Positions 28,436 through 41,476 of a DNA stretch of 64,000 bases are shown piece by piece. The stretch lies in the NCBI RefSeq assembly GCF_008039875.1, contig NZ_VRUU01000001.1, positions 1 to 64,000 on the forward strand. Reading direction: 5' to 3'. The stretch is from Methylobacterium sp. WL119 (GTDB lineage Bacteria; Pseudomonadota; Alphaproteobacteria; Rhizobiales; Beijerinckiaceae). The notes beneath the pieces are model-generated. The model was given only the letters and a program-made list of their open reading frames with translations, was not told the DNA's origin and made no database searches. Both the position numbers and the translations under genes were made by a program. Positions within the stretch are counted from its first letter, which is position 1; every line of letters begins with the position of its first letter.

Positions 28436-30685
28436 CTACCGACCGAACCGCTCGAACTTCGGGAAGCTCCGGGTCATCAGCGTGCCCGCATCGGTGCGGT
28501 GGCCCATCCACTTCTCCAGCACGCCGGCGTTGGCGAGGCGCGGCTGGGGGGAGCCGTCGCGCCAGGGCAGGCCCTCGGCCAGGGCGAAGACGCAGGCGTC
28601 GACGAGGGTCGATTGCCGGCAGCGCTGGAGGCGCACGCCCTTGCCGCGCACGAGCTCGGTCAGCTCGGTGATCGGGAAGACCAGCAGCAGCTTGTCGGAA
28701 CTCGTCACCGCGACGTGGTCGCCCTCAGCCGGCACCAGCAGCACCGCCTTGGCGTCCCCGTCGAGGCCCAGGATGCCCTTGCCCTTGCGGGTGTTGGCAA
28801 CCAGCCCGTCGGACGGCGCGAGGAAGCCGCGCCCGTCAGAGCCGGCGATCAGCAGGCGGGTCTCGGGGCGATAGGGCAGCGCCGCGACGATCTCGGTGCC
28901 GTCGTCGAGGTCGACCATCAGCCGGATCGGATCGCCGAAGCCGCGGCCGCCCGGCAGCTTCGAGGCGTCGAGCGTGAACACCTTGCCGTTCGAGGCCAGC
29001 ACCAGGATCTTGGCGGTGGTCTCGCTCGGGAAGGCGATCTTGATCTGGTCGTCGCCCTTGAAGGCGACGCCCGACAGGTCGGCGACGTGGCCCTTCAGCG
29101 CGCGGATCCAGCCCTTCTCCGAGACGATGACGGTGATCGGCTCGCGCTCGACCATCGCGGCCGTGAAGTCGATGCCCGCAGTGTCGGGCGGGTTCTGCAG
29201 CGTCGTGCGGCGGGCGCCGAGCTTGGTGTCGGGCCCGAACGCCTTCTTCACCTGGCGGACCTGCTGGGTGATCGCCTTCCACTGCGCGGCATCCGAGCCG
29301 AGCAGCGCCTCGAGCCCGTCCTTCTCGCGCGTCAGGGTCTCCAGCTCGCGCTTCAGCTCCATCTCCTCGAGCTTGCGCAGGGAGCGCAGCCGCGTGTCGA
29401 GGATCGCGTTGGCCTGGACCTCGGTCAGCCCGAAATGCGCCATCAGCGCCGGCTTTGGCTCGTCCTCCTCGCGGATGATGCGGATCACCGCGTCGAGGTC
29501 GAGGTAGACGATGAGCAGGCCGTTCAAGATCTCGAGCCGGCGCTCGATCTGCCCGAGCCGGTTGCGCGAGCGCCGCTGCAGCACGACGCGGCGATGGTCG
29601 AGCCATTCGCGCAAAGCCTCGGCGAGCCCGATGACGCGGGGCACGAGGCCGCCGACCAGCACGTTCATGTTGAGCGGGATCCGGGCTTCCAGCTCGGTCA
29701 GCCGGAACAGCGATTCCATCAGGATCACCGGGTCGACGCTGCGCGAGCGCGGCTCCAGCACGACGCGCACGTCCTCGGCCGATTCGTCGCGCACGTCGGC
29801 GAGCAGCGGCAGCTTCCTCTCCTGCAGCAGCTCGGCGAGCTTCTCGATCAGCCGCGCCTTCGGGATGCCGTAGGGGATCTCGGTGACCACGATGTTCCAG
29901 GTGCCGCGGCCGAGGTCCTCCTTGGTCCAGCGGGCGCGCACGCGAAAGGCGCCGCGGCCGGTGCGGTAGGCTTCGGCGATCGATTCGGCCGAGTCGATCA
30001 GGATGCCGCCGGTGGGGAAGTCCGGCCCCTGCACGAAGCTGACGAGCTGCGCCGAGGTCGCCTGCGGGTTGGCGATCAGGTAGAGCGCCGCGTCGCAGAG
30101 CTCGGCCGCGTTGTGCGGCGGGATCGAGGTCGCCATGCCGACCGCGATGCCCTGGCTGCCGTTGGCGAGGAGGTTCGGAAACGCCGCCGGCAGGACGGAG
30201 GGCTCGTCCTTCTCGCCGTTGTAGGACGGGCGGAAATCGACCGTGTCCTCGTCGAACCCGTCGAGGATCAGCCGCGCGACCTCGGTGAGCCGCGCCTCGG
30301 TGTAGCGGTAGGCGGCCGGGCCGTCGCCATCGATGTTGCCGAAGTTGCCCTGGCCGTCGACCAGCGGATAGCGCTGCGCGAAGTCCTGGCTCAGCCGAAC
30401 CAGCGCGTCGTAGATCGCCTGATCGCCGTGCGGGTGGAAGTCGCCCATCACGTCGCCGACGATCTTGGCGCACTTCTTGTGCGCGGTGTTCGGATCGAGC
30501 CGAAGCAGCCGCATGCCGTAGAGGATGCGGCGGTGCACCGGCTTGAGCCCGTCGCGGGCATCGGGCAGCGCCCGGTGCATGATCGTGGAAAGCGCATAGG
30601 CGAGGTAGCGCTCTTCCAGCGCGGACTTCAGCTCGACGCTCTCGATGCCGTCCCCGGTCGGCGGCTCGAAGGGCTGGCCCATCAC
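28436..30685 (-). CDS. parC: DNA topoisomerase IV subunit A
   Basis: A 749-residue topoisomerase subunit. The N-terminal part has [20 protein letters not shown] and [11 protein letters not shown]. The active-site Tyr lies in [15 protein letters not shown] near residue 125. The breakage-reunion domain and long coiled coil follow ([19 protein letters not shown]), then a C-terminal beta-pinwheel ([20 protein letters not shown]). The order of the pinwheel repeats and the absence of the full GyrA box argue for ParC over GyrA. It pairs with ParE, not seen here, to decatenate chromosomes. Confidence 0.94.
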   Translation of the reverse strand: MMGQPFEPPTGDGIESVELKSALEERYLAYALSTIMHRALPDARDGLKPVHRRILYGMRLLRLDPNTAHKKCAKIVGDVMGDFHPHGDQAIYDALVRLSQDFAQRYPLVDGQGNFGNIDGDGPAAYRYTEARLTEVARLILDGFDEDTVDFRPSYNGEKDEPSVLPAAFPNLLANGSQGIAVGMATSIPPHNAAELCDAALYLIANPQATSAQLVSFVQGPDFPTGGILIDSAESIAEAYRTGRGAFRVRARWTKEDLGRGTWNIVVTEIPYGIPKARLIEKLAELLQERKLPLLADVRDESAEDVRVVLEPRSRSVDPVILMESLFRLTELEARIPLNMNVLVGGLVPRVIGLAEALREWLDHRRVVLQRRSRNRLGQIERRLEILNGLLIVYLDLDAVIRIIREEDEPKPALMAHFGLTEVQANAILDTRLRSLRKLEEMELKRELETLTREKDGLEALLGSDAAQWKAITQQVRQVKKAFGPDTKLGARRTTLQNPPDTAGIDFTAAMVEREPITVIVSEKGWIRALKGHVADLSGVAFKGDDQIKIAFPSETTAKILVLASNGKVFTLDASKLPGGRGFGDPIRLMVDLDDGTEIVAALPYRPETRLLIAGSDGRGFLAPSDGLVANTRKGKGILGLDGDAKAVLLVPAEGDHVAVTSSDKLLLVFPITELTELVRGKGVRLQRCRQSTLVDACVFALAEGLPWRDGSPQPRLANAGVLEKWMGHRTDAGTLMTRSFPKFERFGR

Positions 30686-30700
30686 GGCTCCGTTCTCAGA

Positions 30701-30716
30701 TGTTTCATGTGGAACA
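30701..30716. promoter_or_regulatory. parS-like 16-base inverted repeat
   Basis: TGTTTCATGTGGAACA lies 15 bases upstream of the parC start. Its complement TGTTCCACATGAAACA differs at one position from the parS variant TGTTCCACGTGAAACA and at two from the consensus TGTTTCACGTGAAACA. It could be a ParB-binding site or a parC operator. A single site with an altered centre may bind weakly. Confidence 0.45.
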
Positions 30717-30727
30717 TAACACGAACA

Positions 30728-31453
30728 TCACGGCGCGGCATCCAGGCCGGCCGCGACGAATCGTGAGCGTTCCTCGGGGACGGGCAGCGCCCGCGGACCC
30801 CAGATGTGCTGGGTGAGGAAGTAGCCGGTCAAGGTAAACCCATTCCGCACGTCGTCCGGGCCCTCCAACCGCCCGCCGTCGCGCAGGAAGGCCGGCAGCG
30901 CCAGCAGGCGGTCGCGGTAGGGCTCCCCGGCCGAGGCGCTGACGGCGCGCCCGCTCTTCGGCGAGACGTAGATCAGGGCGTCGTTCCCGCCTGTGGCGGC
31001 GCAGGCGCCGAGATCGAGGCCGAAGCCGAGCTCGGCCAGGATCGCCAGCTCGAACCGCACCATCAGCACCGGGGCGATCGTGCGGTCGTCCAGGTGGCCG
31101 ATCAGGACCCGGGCCGCCTCGAACATCTCGGGATGCGGATCGCGCTCGGGCAGCAGGCGCAGGAGGGCGGCGAGGTGGCCGACGCCGTAGAGCGCCAGGC
31201 CGGAGCCGATCAGCCGCGACAGGGCCGATTCGAGCGGCTCGACCGCGAAGGCGCCGAGGCCGTCGTCGAGCCGCGCGCGCCAGGTCGCGCGGACCAGGTT
31301 CCCGGGCTGCAGCACCGGCTGCAACCGGCGCGAACGCCCGCCATGGACGAGGCCGAGATGACGCCCGTGCGCGCGGGTCATCGCCTCGAGGACGACGCCG
31401 GTCTCGCCCTGCCTGCGCACGCCGAGCACGAGCGCGTCATCCGTCCACTGCAT
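30728..31453 (-). CDS. recO: DNA repair protein RecO
   Basis: A 241-residue RecO. The N-terminal OB-fold begins MQWTDDALVLGVRRQGETGV and includes RAHGRHLGLVHGGRSRR. The helical C-terminal part has LIGSGLALYGVGHLAALLRL and FELAILAELGFGLDLGACAA. RecO loads RecA at gaps together with RecF and RecR. The single Cys near 168 fits the common loss of zinc-binding Cys in alphaproteobacterial forms. It lies upstream of parC, with the parS-like sequence between them. Confidence 0.92.
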   Translation of the reverse strand: MQWTDDALVLGVRRQGETGVVLEAMTRAHGRHLGLVHGGRSRRLQPVLQPGNLVRATWRARLDDGLGAFAVEPLESALSRLIGSGLALYGVGHLAALLRLLPERDPHPEMFEAARVLIGHLDDRTIAPVLMVRFELAILAELGFGLDLGACAATGGNDALIYVSPKSGRAVSASAGEPYRDRLLALPAFLRDGGRLEGPDDVRNGFTLTGYFLTQHIWGPRALPVPEERSRFVAAGLDAAP

Positions 31454-31555
31454 CCGCCGTACATAGGCGTTCTTGGTGTGCGGCGTGAGGGTGCGTGTTT
31501 CCTAGGACTGAAAGCCGCGGTAGCTTCGGGCATTGGGAGAGGTTGCGGGGATTGG

Positions 31556-32029
31556 ATGCTGGTGCGGAATTCGATCTCGGGACCCGCTGCGCGTCCCACT
31601 CGGCGGGCATTTCGACGGTCCGCGCCCATCCTCGCCATCACCGTGATCCTCACCGGTTGCATAGGGCGCGGCGAGGCGCCCTCCCCCGCCGCCCAGGCGT
31701 CGTCAAAACCCGTCCGCGAGCGCATCGCCGCCCTCGCCCTGCGGCAGGTCGCGTTCGGGTCGGTCTCGCTGCTGCCGGTGCGGTTCGAATCGAGCCGGAT
31801 CGCCGGGCCGTTCGAGGATGGCGGGCGCACGCTCTACTGCGTCTCGAGCCACATGAAGGGTCGCACCTTCGGCAAGGGCGAGCGACCCAAGGTCGTGATC
31901 CGCGAGGACAAGGCGGCGAACGCGCTCACGGCGATCGACGACGACGAGGTCTGCCAGGGCCACCGCACAGAGCCGTTCCCGGAGCTGGAGACCGTGGGCA
32001 ACGCGAAGGCCGGCACCATCGGGGGCTGA
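31556..32029 (+). CDS. Small putative lipoprotein
   Basis: A 157-residue protein with a basic N-terminus, a hydrophobic helix (SAPILAITVILTGC) and a lipobox LTGC near residue 35. Its mature portion has RVREDK-like charged segments and two Cys (LYCVSSH and DEVCQGHR) that could form a disulfide. No family recognised. It is divergent from recO and sits 39 bases before chaC. Confidence 0.68.
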   Translation: MLVRNSISGPAARPTRRAFRRSAPILAITVILTGCIGRGEAPSPAAQASSKPVRERIAALALRQVAFGSVSLLPVRFESSRIAGPFEDGGRTLYCVSSHMKGRTFGKGERPKVVIREDKAANALTAIDDDEVCQGHRTEPFPELETVGNAKAGTIGG

Positions 32030-32068
32030 TCCGGGTTGTTCCGGCTCCGTCCTTGCTCCCCCGGACCG

Positions 32069-32773
32069 ATGCGAAGCACGCCGCTCGCCCTCTCCCTCGA
32101 CCTGATCGCCCGCGCCCACGCCGTTCCCGTCGCCGACGACGAGAGCGCGCTGCAGGTGATGACCGACGAGGAGCTGAAGCCCGGCCTCGACGCGATCATC
32201 GAGCAGCGCGGCGGCGCCGGCGACCTCTGGGTGTTCGCCTACGGCTCGCTGATGTGGCGGCCGGAATTCGCCTTCGCCGAGAGCCGGATCGGCACGGTGC
32301 GCGGCTTCCACCGGCGCTTCTGCCTGCTGCAACGGCGCTTTCGCGGCACGCCGGAGCGGCCCGGCTTCGTGCTCGCGCTGGACCGCGGCGGCTCGTGCCG
32401 GGGCGTCGCGTTCCGCTTGGCCGGAACCAACCTGCGCGAGACGCTGATGCCAGTCTGGCGCCGCGAGATGCGCGGGCGCGGCTACGTCGCGCGCTGGCTG
32501 CCGGTCGCGACGGAGGCCGGAACGGTCTCGGCGCTGACCTTTCTCGTGAACCGCGCGAGCGACCGCTATTCCGGTCGCCTGACGGAGGCCGAGATCGCTG
32601 ACCGGATCGCGGTCGCGTCCGGGCATCTCGGGCCGAGCGCCGAGTACCTGTTTCGCACGGTCGAGGCCTGCGAGGCGCTCGGCATCCGCGACCGGCACCT
32701 CTGGAACCTGCAGGCCCTGGTCGCCGCCCGCCTGGATCTCGGCCATCCAATCTCGGGCGGCGCACCGGGATAG
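32069..32773 (+). CDS. chaC: ChaC-type gamma-glutamylcyclotransferase
   Basis: A 234-residue protein. LWVFAYGSLMWRPEF is the substrate-binding YGSL loop of ChaC enzymes, and RGFHRRFCLLQRRFRGTPER and GVAFRL are also typical. These cytosolic enzymes cleave glutathione to 5-oxoproline and Cys-Gly. ATG at 32069 is preferred to an upstream TTG. Some homologues are annotated as cation transport regulators, an older label. It probably functions in glutathione turnover. Confidence 0.87.
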   Translation: MRSTPLALSLDLIARAHAVPVADDESALQVMTDEELKPGLDAIIEQRGGAGDLWVFAYGSLMWRPEFAFAESRIGTVRGFHRRFCLLQRRFRGTPERPGFVLALDRGGSCRGVAFRLAGTNLRETLMPVWRREMRGRGYVARWLPVATEAGTVSALTFLVNRASDRYSGRLTEAEIADRIAVASGHLGPSAEYLFRTVEACEALGIRDRHLWNLQALVAARLDLGHPISGGAPG

Positions 32774-32813
32774 GCTCGCGGCGGCGAGAGCGGACGCCTC
32801 CATCGATGCGGCC

Positions 32814-32957
32814 TCAGACCCAGGCGCGCTTCAGCGCCGTCACGACGCGGCCGCCGCCATGCTCCGCATCCGGGTTGCGCAACTCGCGCAAGCCCGGCGC
32901 CCGGCCCGTCGTCAGGTAGACGACCACCGTCAGCGCCAGCACCACCTTCGTCCGCAT
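32814..32957 (-). CDS. Possible 47-residue peptide with an N-terminal hydrophobic segment
   Basis: ATG at 32957 opens a 47-codon frame starting MRTKVVLALTVVVYLTTGRA, which looks like a signal peptide or membrane anchor followed by a short charged tail ending ALKRAWV. A GGGACGGGG lies 3-8 bases upstream of the ATG. It converges with chaC. There is no homology evidence, so it is tentative. Confidence 0.42.
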   Translation of the reverse strand: MRTKVVLALTVVVYLTTGRAPGLRELRNPDAEHGGGRVVTALKRAWV

Positions 32958-33188
32958 CGACCCCGTCCCGCTTGGTTAAGCAAGGCTGTGTAGGATCGGT
33001 CGGTTTTGAGGAGGTTGCGCCGGCGCACATCGACCGGACCGAATGCCTGTTTCCCCTTGGCATGGTAAAGAGGACGTTACGAGGTCCCTATCGAATCATC
33101 TTCGTGCAGTTGTATTGCGATCACGTTGCTACAATGGCAGGTATACTGTTTATAAATTTAAATCAGGATTTATATTCAGTCGCATGAG

Positions 33189-33629
33189 ATGAAGGTCTTT
33201 CATGGAGTGATCCAGTCGATGCTTACGAGATCGATCCGGTCGGCCTTGGTCGTGTTGCTCACGTCCGTTGCAAGCGCTTCGGCGTGCGATGTCCCGATAC
33301 CGACGCGCGGTTCTTTCGTTGAATGGCCGACCCGATTTCTCGTTGGCAAGGTGGAGGTACTTCAGGTCCGGACGATATCCATGATGGAACGGTATGCGCG
33401 AGTTCGTCTCATCGAACCGGTCAGAGGCGAACTCCCGCGCGAATTCGGCGTTCTTTATGATGTTACGAGTTGCGGTGGGTATTTCGCAAAAGGTAAAATC
33501 AAAATCGCTGGCTTCATCCTTCTTCCACCGGAGGAGCAGACGAAACACTATCGCTACATGACGAATTCGCTAGTCGGGAGCTGGACGCAAGCGATATTCA
33601 TCGACCGCGGAGCTCATCTAATTGAATAA
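33189..33629 (+). CDS. Low-GC orphan secreted protein
   Basis: A 146-residue protein with a signal peptide (SIRSALVVLLTSVASASACD) and a mature part containing YARVRLIEPVRGELPREFGV and DVTSCGGYFAKGK. Codon use and base composition are clearly less GC-rich than in flanking genes, and the upstream DNA contains AT-rich runs such as TTTATAAATTTAAATC. An internal ATG at 33219 would place the signal peptide closer to the start. The pattern suggests recent acquisition. The two Cys could form a disulfide. Function unknown. Confidence 0.6.
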   Translation: MKVFHGVIQSMLTRSIRSALVVLLTSVASASACDVPIPTRGSFVEWPTRFLVGKVEVLQVRTISMMERYARVRLIEPVRGELPREFGVLYDVTSCGGYFAKGKIKIAGFILLPPEEQTKHYRYMTNSLVGSWTQAIFIDRGAHLIE

Positions 33630-33767
33630 ACCATTTCTTGTTTGCTCAAAGATGCAAAGTGATCGTCTCAAGGCTCTCCTTGCGAGGTCCTGATACGAAT
33701 TTTCTGGGATCCAGATTCTATAGGTGCTCGCCACACTGGGCCGGTGGCGGGCTCAGGCTCCTCACGA

Positions 33768-37301
<3,534 letters not shown>

Positions 37302-37469
37302 GACGGTCCTTGTGCGGGTGCCCCAGAGATCCGTCCTTCGGCCGCAGGAGTCGATGGCCGGCAGGCCGCGATTGCCGATATCCACCGCCGATGTGGCGTT
37401 TCGGACGCGCGGCCTGCGACCGATTATCCTGTGCACGGGCAGTCCGGCCGCCCGCGCCGAAGGCATCCC

Positions 37470-37574
37470 TCAACGGATCGGGGCCAAGGCTACCGCCCAA
37501 CCCGCCACCGCGACCGCGAGCAGCCCGAAGGCCATGAACTCCGCGACGCCGACCAGAACCATCCGCTTGAGCAT
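37470..37574 (-). CDS. 34-residue membrane peptide behind an SOS box
   Basis: A short gene encoding MLKRMVLVGVAEFMAFGLLA and a further 14 residues that are mostly hydrophobic and end APIR. It reads as one membrane helix of about 25 residues, positively charged at the N-terminus. GGAG lies 8-9 bases before the ATG. A GTTC-N7-GTTC LexA-type operator lies 31 bases upstream, within a plausible promoter. Caulobacter SidA, a very short SOS-induced membrane peptide that blocks division, has the same general design. Sequence relationship to SidA is not claimed. Confidence 0.55.
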   Translation of the reverse strand: MLKRMVLVGVAEFMAFGLLAVAVAGWAVALAPIR

Positions 37575-37599
37575 GTCGGGCACTCCGTTTCGATGACCC

Positions 37600-37628
37600 T
37601 ACTTTGTTCCTGTTTTGTTCCATGTAAA
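37600..37628 (-). promoter_or_regulatory. LexA-type SOS box within a candidate promoter
   Basis: On the minus strand TTTACA (37628-37623) and AAAGTA (37605-37600) are 17 bases apart. The spacer contains GAAC-AAAACAG-GAAC (37620-37606), the alphaproteobacterial LexA operator, written GTTC-N7-GTTC on the other strand. An operator filling the -35/-10 spacer is the classical arrangement for LexA repression. The box is an exact match; the promoter elements are weaker. Confidence 0.65.
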
Positions 37629-37787
37629 GCGCGAGCGTCGGCGACCTGGCGATAGGGTTGACGAAACGTGAAGCCCGAAGCGCTTCCTCGCGGCCGGACC
37701 CCTCGGGCGGGATCGCCGACCTCGGGCATGGTCCTGCGAACGCCGGGCGGGGGATGGCGTCCGTCGCCCCGCTCCGCCCGCGGCGCC

Positions 37788-37907
37788 CTACAGGTAAAGG
37801 AGGCAGGCGAGCAGGAAGACGCTCTCGACGAGGAGCACCAGGAAGATGATCGTCGTCACGGCGGGATCCCGACCGACGAGGGAGCGCGCTGTGATCGGCT
37901 CGGACAC
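37788..37907 (-). CDS. Possible 39-residue tail-anchored membrane peptide
   Basis: GTG at 37907 opens a 39-codon frame starting MSEPITARSLVGRDPAVTTI, followed by a purely hydrophobic C-terminus ending CLLYL. The GGAG-containing leader CGGAGTGCCCG is identical over 11 bases to that in front of the 34-residue peptide at 37574. No SOS box is seen here. The two may be related short membrane-peptide genes. There is no homology evidence. Confidence 0.45.
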   Translation of the reverse strand: MSEPITARSLVGRDPAVTTIIFLVLLVESVFLLACLLYL

Positions 37908-38393
37908 GACGGGCACTCCGCTTTCTGGGGGCGCGGCGGCTCCTCGCGGCATGGAAGCCTGACGCGCGGCCGCGACGAAAAGCACCTTCGCCGGGAGGTC
38001 GGGGGACGTTGACCGGCGAAGGTGCCGCCGGAGGAGAAACGCTGTCCCGGCCCGCCGTGAATGCCATCGATCGGACGGGCGAGCCTTCACGCACGTTAAG
38101 ACTTCTATAGATTTTCCAAACGTCAATCTGCAACAGTTCCGGCGCCACAGCGAGCGAATGCTTGCCTCTGTACCAAGCGGAGCCTTCGTTCGACGGCACG
38201 GAGCGGCCGCGCCGTCGAAGCGCCGATCGCCGTGGGAACGTCGGTTCAAGGTTTCGGTACGCCGGGCGTTCAGAGACGGGGGCGCCGATCTGTCAGGGCC
38301 GGCCGGGTTGGGGCTTGTGGCCCGATTCGAAGCGGGAGTACGCTCGGACCGCCCAGCCACGCGACGACGTCGGCGGGCTTAGGGAGTGGAACA
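37908..38393. other. Intergenic region with a strong hairpin, no supported gene
   Basis: These 486 bases lie between the 39-codon frame and the acyl-CoA dehydrogenase. They contain the 13-bp hairpin at 37982-38025 and an AT-richer patch near 38095-38135 (TTCTATAGATTTTCC) that may be promoter DNA. Overlapping open frames here give Arg-rich translations without domains. Confidence 0.45.
37982..38025. other. 13-bp perfect inverted repeat
   Basis: GCACCTTCGCCGG (37982-37994) and CCGGCGAAGGTGC (38013-38025) are exact complements with an 18-base loop. There is no T tract on the plus strand, and CTTTTCGTC lies on the minus-strand side, so a minus-strand terminator or a structured RNA leader are both possible. 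It is unrelated in sequence to the REP-like repeats. Confidence 0.6.
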
Positions 38394-39637
<1,244 letters not shown>

Positions 39638-39641
<4 letters not shown>

Positions 39642-40699
39642 GCGGGACGGGGGATTCTGCCTTCGCCGGCACCAAGGCGGTCGACCCACGCCACCGGATC
39701 GACGAGGGCGCCCTGGCGGCCTGGATGGCGGAGCACGTCGCCGGGTTCGACGGCCCGCTGACGCTGCGCCAGTTCAAGGGCGGCCAGTCGAACCCGACCT
39801 ACCGGGTCGAGACCCCGGGGGGCGCCTACGTGCTGCGGCGCAAGCCCTTCGGCCCGCTGCTGCCCTCGGCCCACGCGGTCGAGCGCGAGTACCGCCTGAT
39901 CCGGGCGCTGCACGGCACCGGCTTCCCGGTGCCGCGGGCGGACGCCCTGTGCGAGGATGCCGGCATGATCGGTGCGGCCTTCTACGTGATGGAGGCGGTC
40001 GAGGGCACGGTGCACTGGAATGCGGCCCTGCCCGAGCTGCCGCCGGCCGAGCGGCGCGACGTCTACGCGGGCATGATCACGACCCTCGCCCGCCTGCACC
40101 GGGCCGACCCCACCGCGATCGGGCTCGGCGATTACGGCCGGCCGGGCAACTACTTCGGCCGCCAGGTCGACCGCTGGACCAAGCAGTACCGCGCCGCCGA
40201 AGGCGACCGGCTCGAGGCGGCCGAGCGGCTGATCGCCTGGCTGCCGCGGACCGTGCCGGAGCAGGACCGGGTCTCGATCGTCCACGGCGACTTCCGCCTC
40301 GACAACATGATCTTCGCCCATGGCCGGGTCGCCGCGGTGCTGGACTGGGAGCTGTCGACGCTGGGCGATCCGCTCGCCGACTTCAGCTACCTTCTGATGC
40401 ACTGGGTGCTGCCGGCGGACGGCCGCAGCGCGCTCGGCGGGCTCGATCTCCACGCACTCGGCATCCCGACGCAGGACGAGGCGGTGGCGCTCTACTGCCG
40501 CGAGACCGGTCGCGACGGCCTGCCCGACCTGAACTGGTACTTCGCCTACAACCTGTTCCGCCTCGTCGGCATCCTCCAGGGCATCGCCGGGCGGATGAAG
40601 GCCGGCACCGCCGCGAGCGAGCACGCCGCCGACATGGCCGCCCGCGTGCCGAAGCTCGCCGACGCGGCCTGGTCGTTCGCCGTGAAAGCCGGGGCCTGA
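39638..40699 (+). CDS. ACAD11-like aminoglycoside-phosphotransferase-fold kinase
   Basis: A 353-residue protein kinase-like fold enzyme. [12 protein letters not shown] and [20 protein letters not shown] match the kinase half of ACAD11. The catalytic loop is [13 protein letters not shown] near residue 215 and the metal site is [16 protein letters not shown] near 240. The related ACAD11 kinase and bacterial LvaA phosphorylate 4-hydroxyacyl-CoA. Its GTG overlaps the dehydrogenase stop by 4 bases. The gene order, dehydrogenase then kinase, is reversed relative to the fused animal protein. It is unlikely to be an antibiotic-resistance enzyme. Confidence 0.88.
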
Positions 40700-40704
40700 C
40701 CGCG

Positions 40705-41472
40705 ATGGCGCGCGTCGTCGTGGTGACGGGCGCAGCCCAGGGCATCGGCCGGGCGCTGTGCGAGCGCTTCGCCGCCGACGGCGCCACGGTGATCGCCGCC
40801 GACGTCGACGCGGCCGGCGCCGCCGAGACCGCGGCGCGCATCGGCGGCGTCGCCGCGACCTGCGACGTCGGCGTGGCCGAGAGCGTCGCCGACCTCGTCG
40901 CGCGGACGATCCGGGAGCACGGGCCGGTCGAGGTCTATTGCTCGAATGCCGGCATCCTGCTGCGCGACCCCGATCCCGAGAATGCGGCCTCCGCGCCCGA
41001 TGCCGACTGGGCGCGCGCCTGGGCGGTCAACGTGATGGCCCACGTCCACGCGGCATGCGCGCTGCTGCCGGATTGGATCGCCGGACGCGCGGGGACCTTC
41101 CTCGCCACGGTCTCGGCGGCCGGCCTGCTCAGCCAGATCGGCAGCGCGACCTATTCCACCACCAAGCACGCCGCCCTCGGCTTCTGCGAGCACCTCGCGA
41201 TCACCCATCGCGACCATGGCATCCGCGTCGCCGCGCTCTGCCCGCAGGGGGTCGACACCGCGATGGTGCGCGGCGCCTCGGCGCGCGAGCCGGCGCTCCT
41301 CGACGGGCTGCTCAGCCCCGAAGCGGTGGCGGAGGCGGCGTTCGCCGGCCTCGCCGAGGGCCGCTTCCTGATCCTGCCGCACCCGCAGATCGCCGGTTAC
41401 GTGCGCCGCAAGGCCGACGACCACGACCGCTGGATCGGCGGCATGGCCAAGCTCAGACGCGCGAGAGGATGA
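40705..41472 (+). CDS. SDR family oxidoreductase
   Basis: A 255-residue short-chain dehydrogenase. The cofactor loop is TGAAQGIGRA, Asp in VIAADVD suggests NAD preference, and the catalytic Ser and YxxxK appear as TVSAAGLLSQIGSATYSTTK near residue 150. The C-terminus departs from typical 3-ketoacyl reductases. It starts 5 bases after the kinase gene, so it is in the same operon and probably oxidises a hydroxyacyl intermediate of that pathway. Confidence 0.87.
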   Translation: MARVVVVTGAAQGIGRALCERFAADGATVIAADVDAAGAAETAARIGGVAATCDVGVAESVADLVARTIREHGPVEVYCSNAGILLRDPDPENAASAPDADWARAWAVNVMAHVHAACALLPDWIAGRAGTFLATVSAAGLLSQIGSATYSTTKHAALGFCEHLAITHRDHGIRVAALCPQGVDTAMVRGASAREPALLDGLLSPEAVAEAAFAGLAEGRFLILPHPQIAGYVRRKADDHDRWIGGMAKLRRARG

Positions 41473-41476
41473 TCCG

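Noticed and set aside
32814-32957. Treating the 47-codon frame as part of the peptide pair near 37.5 kb
   Set aside because: It has a signal-peptide-like start and charged tail and lacks the CGGAGTGCCCG leader, so grouping it with the other two peptides is not justified.
38158-38393. Extending the ACAD11-like dehydrogenase to the far-upstream ATG or GTG codons
   Set aside because: The extra residues are Arg/Gly/Pro-rich and non-homologous. TTG 38394 with GGGAG upstream gives the conserved N-terminus.
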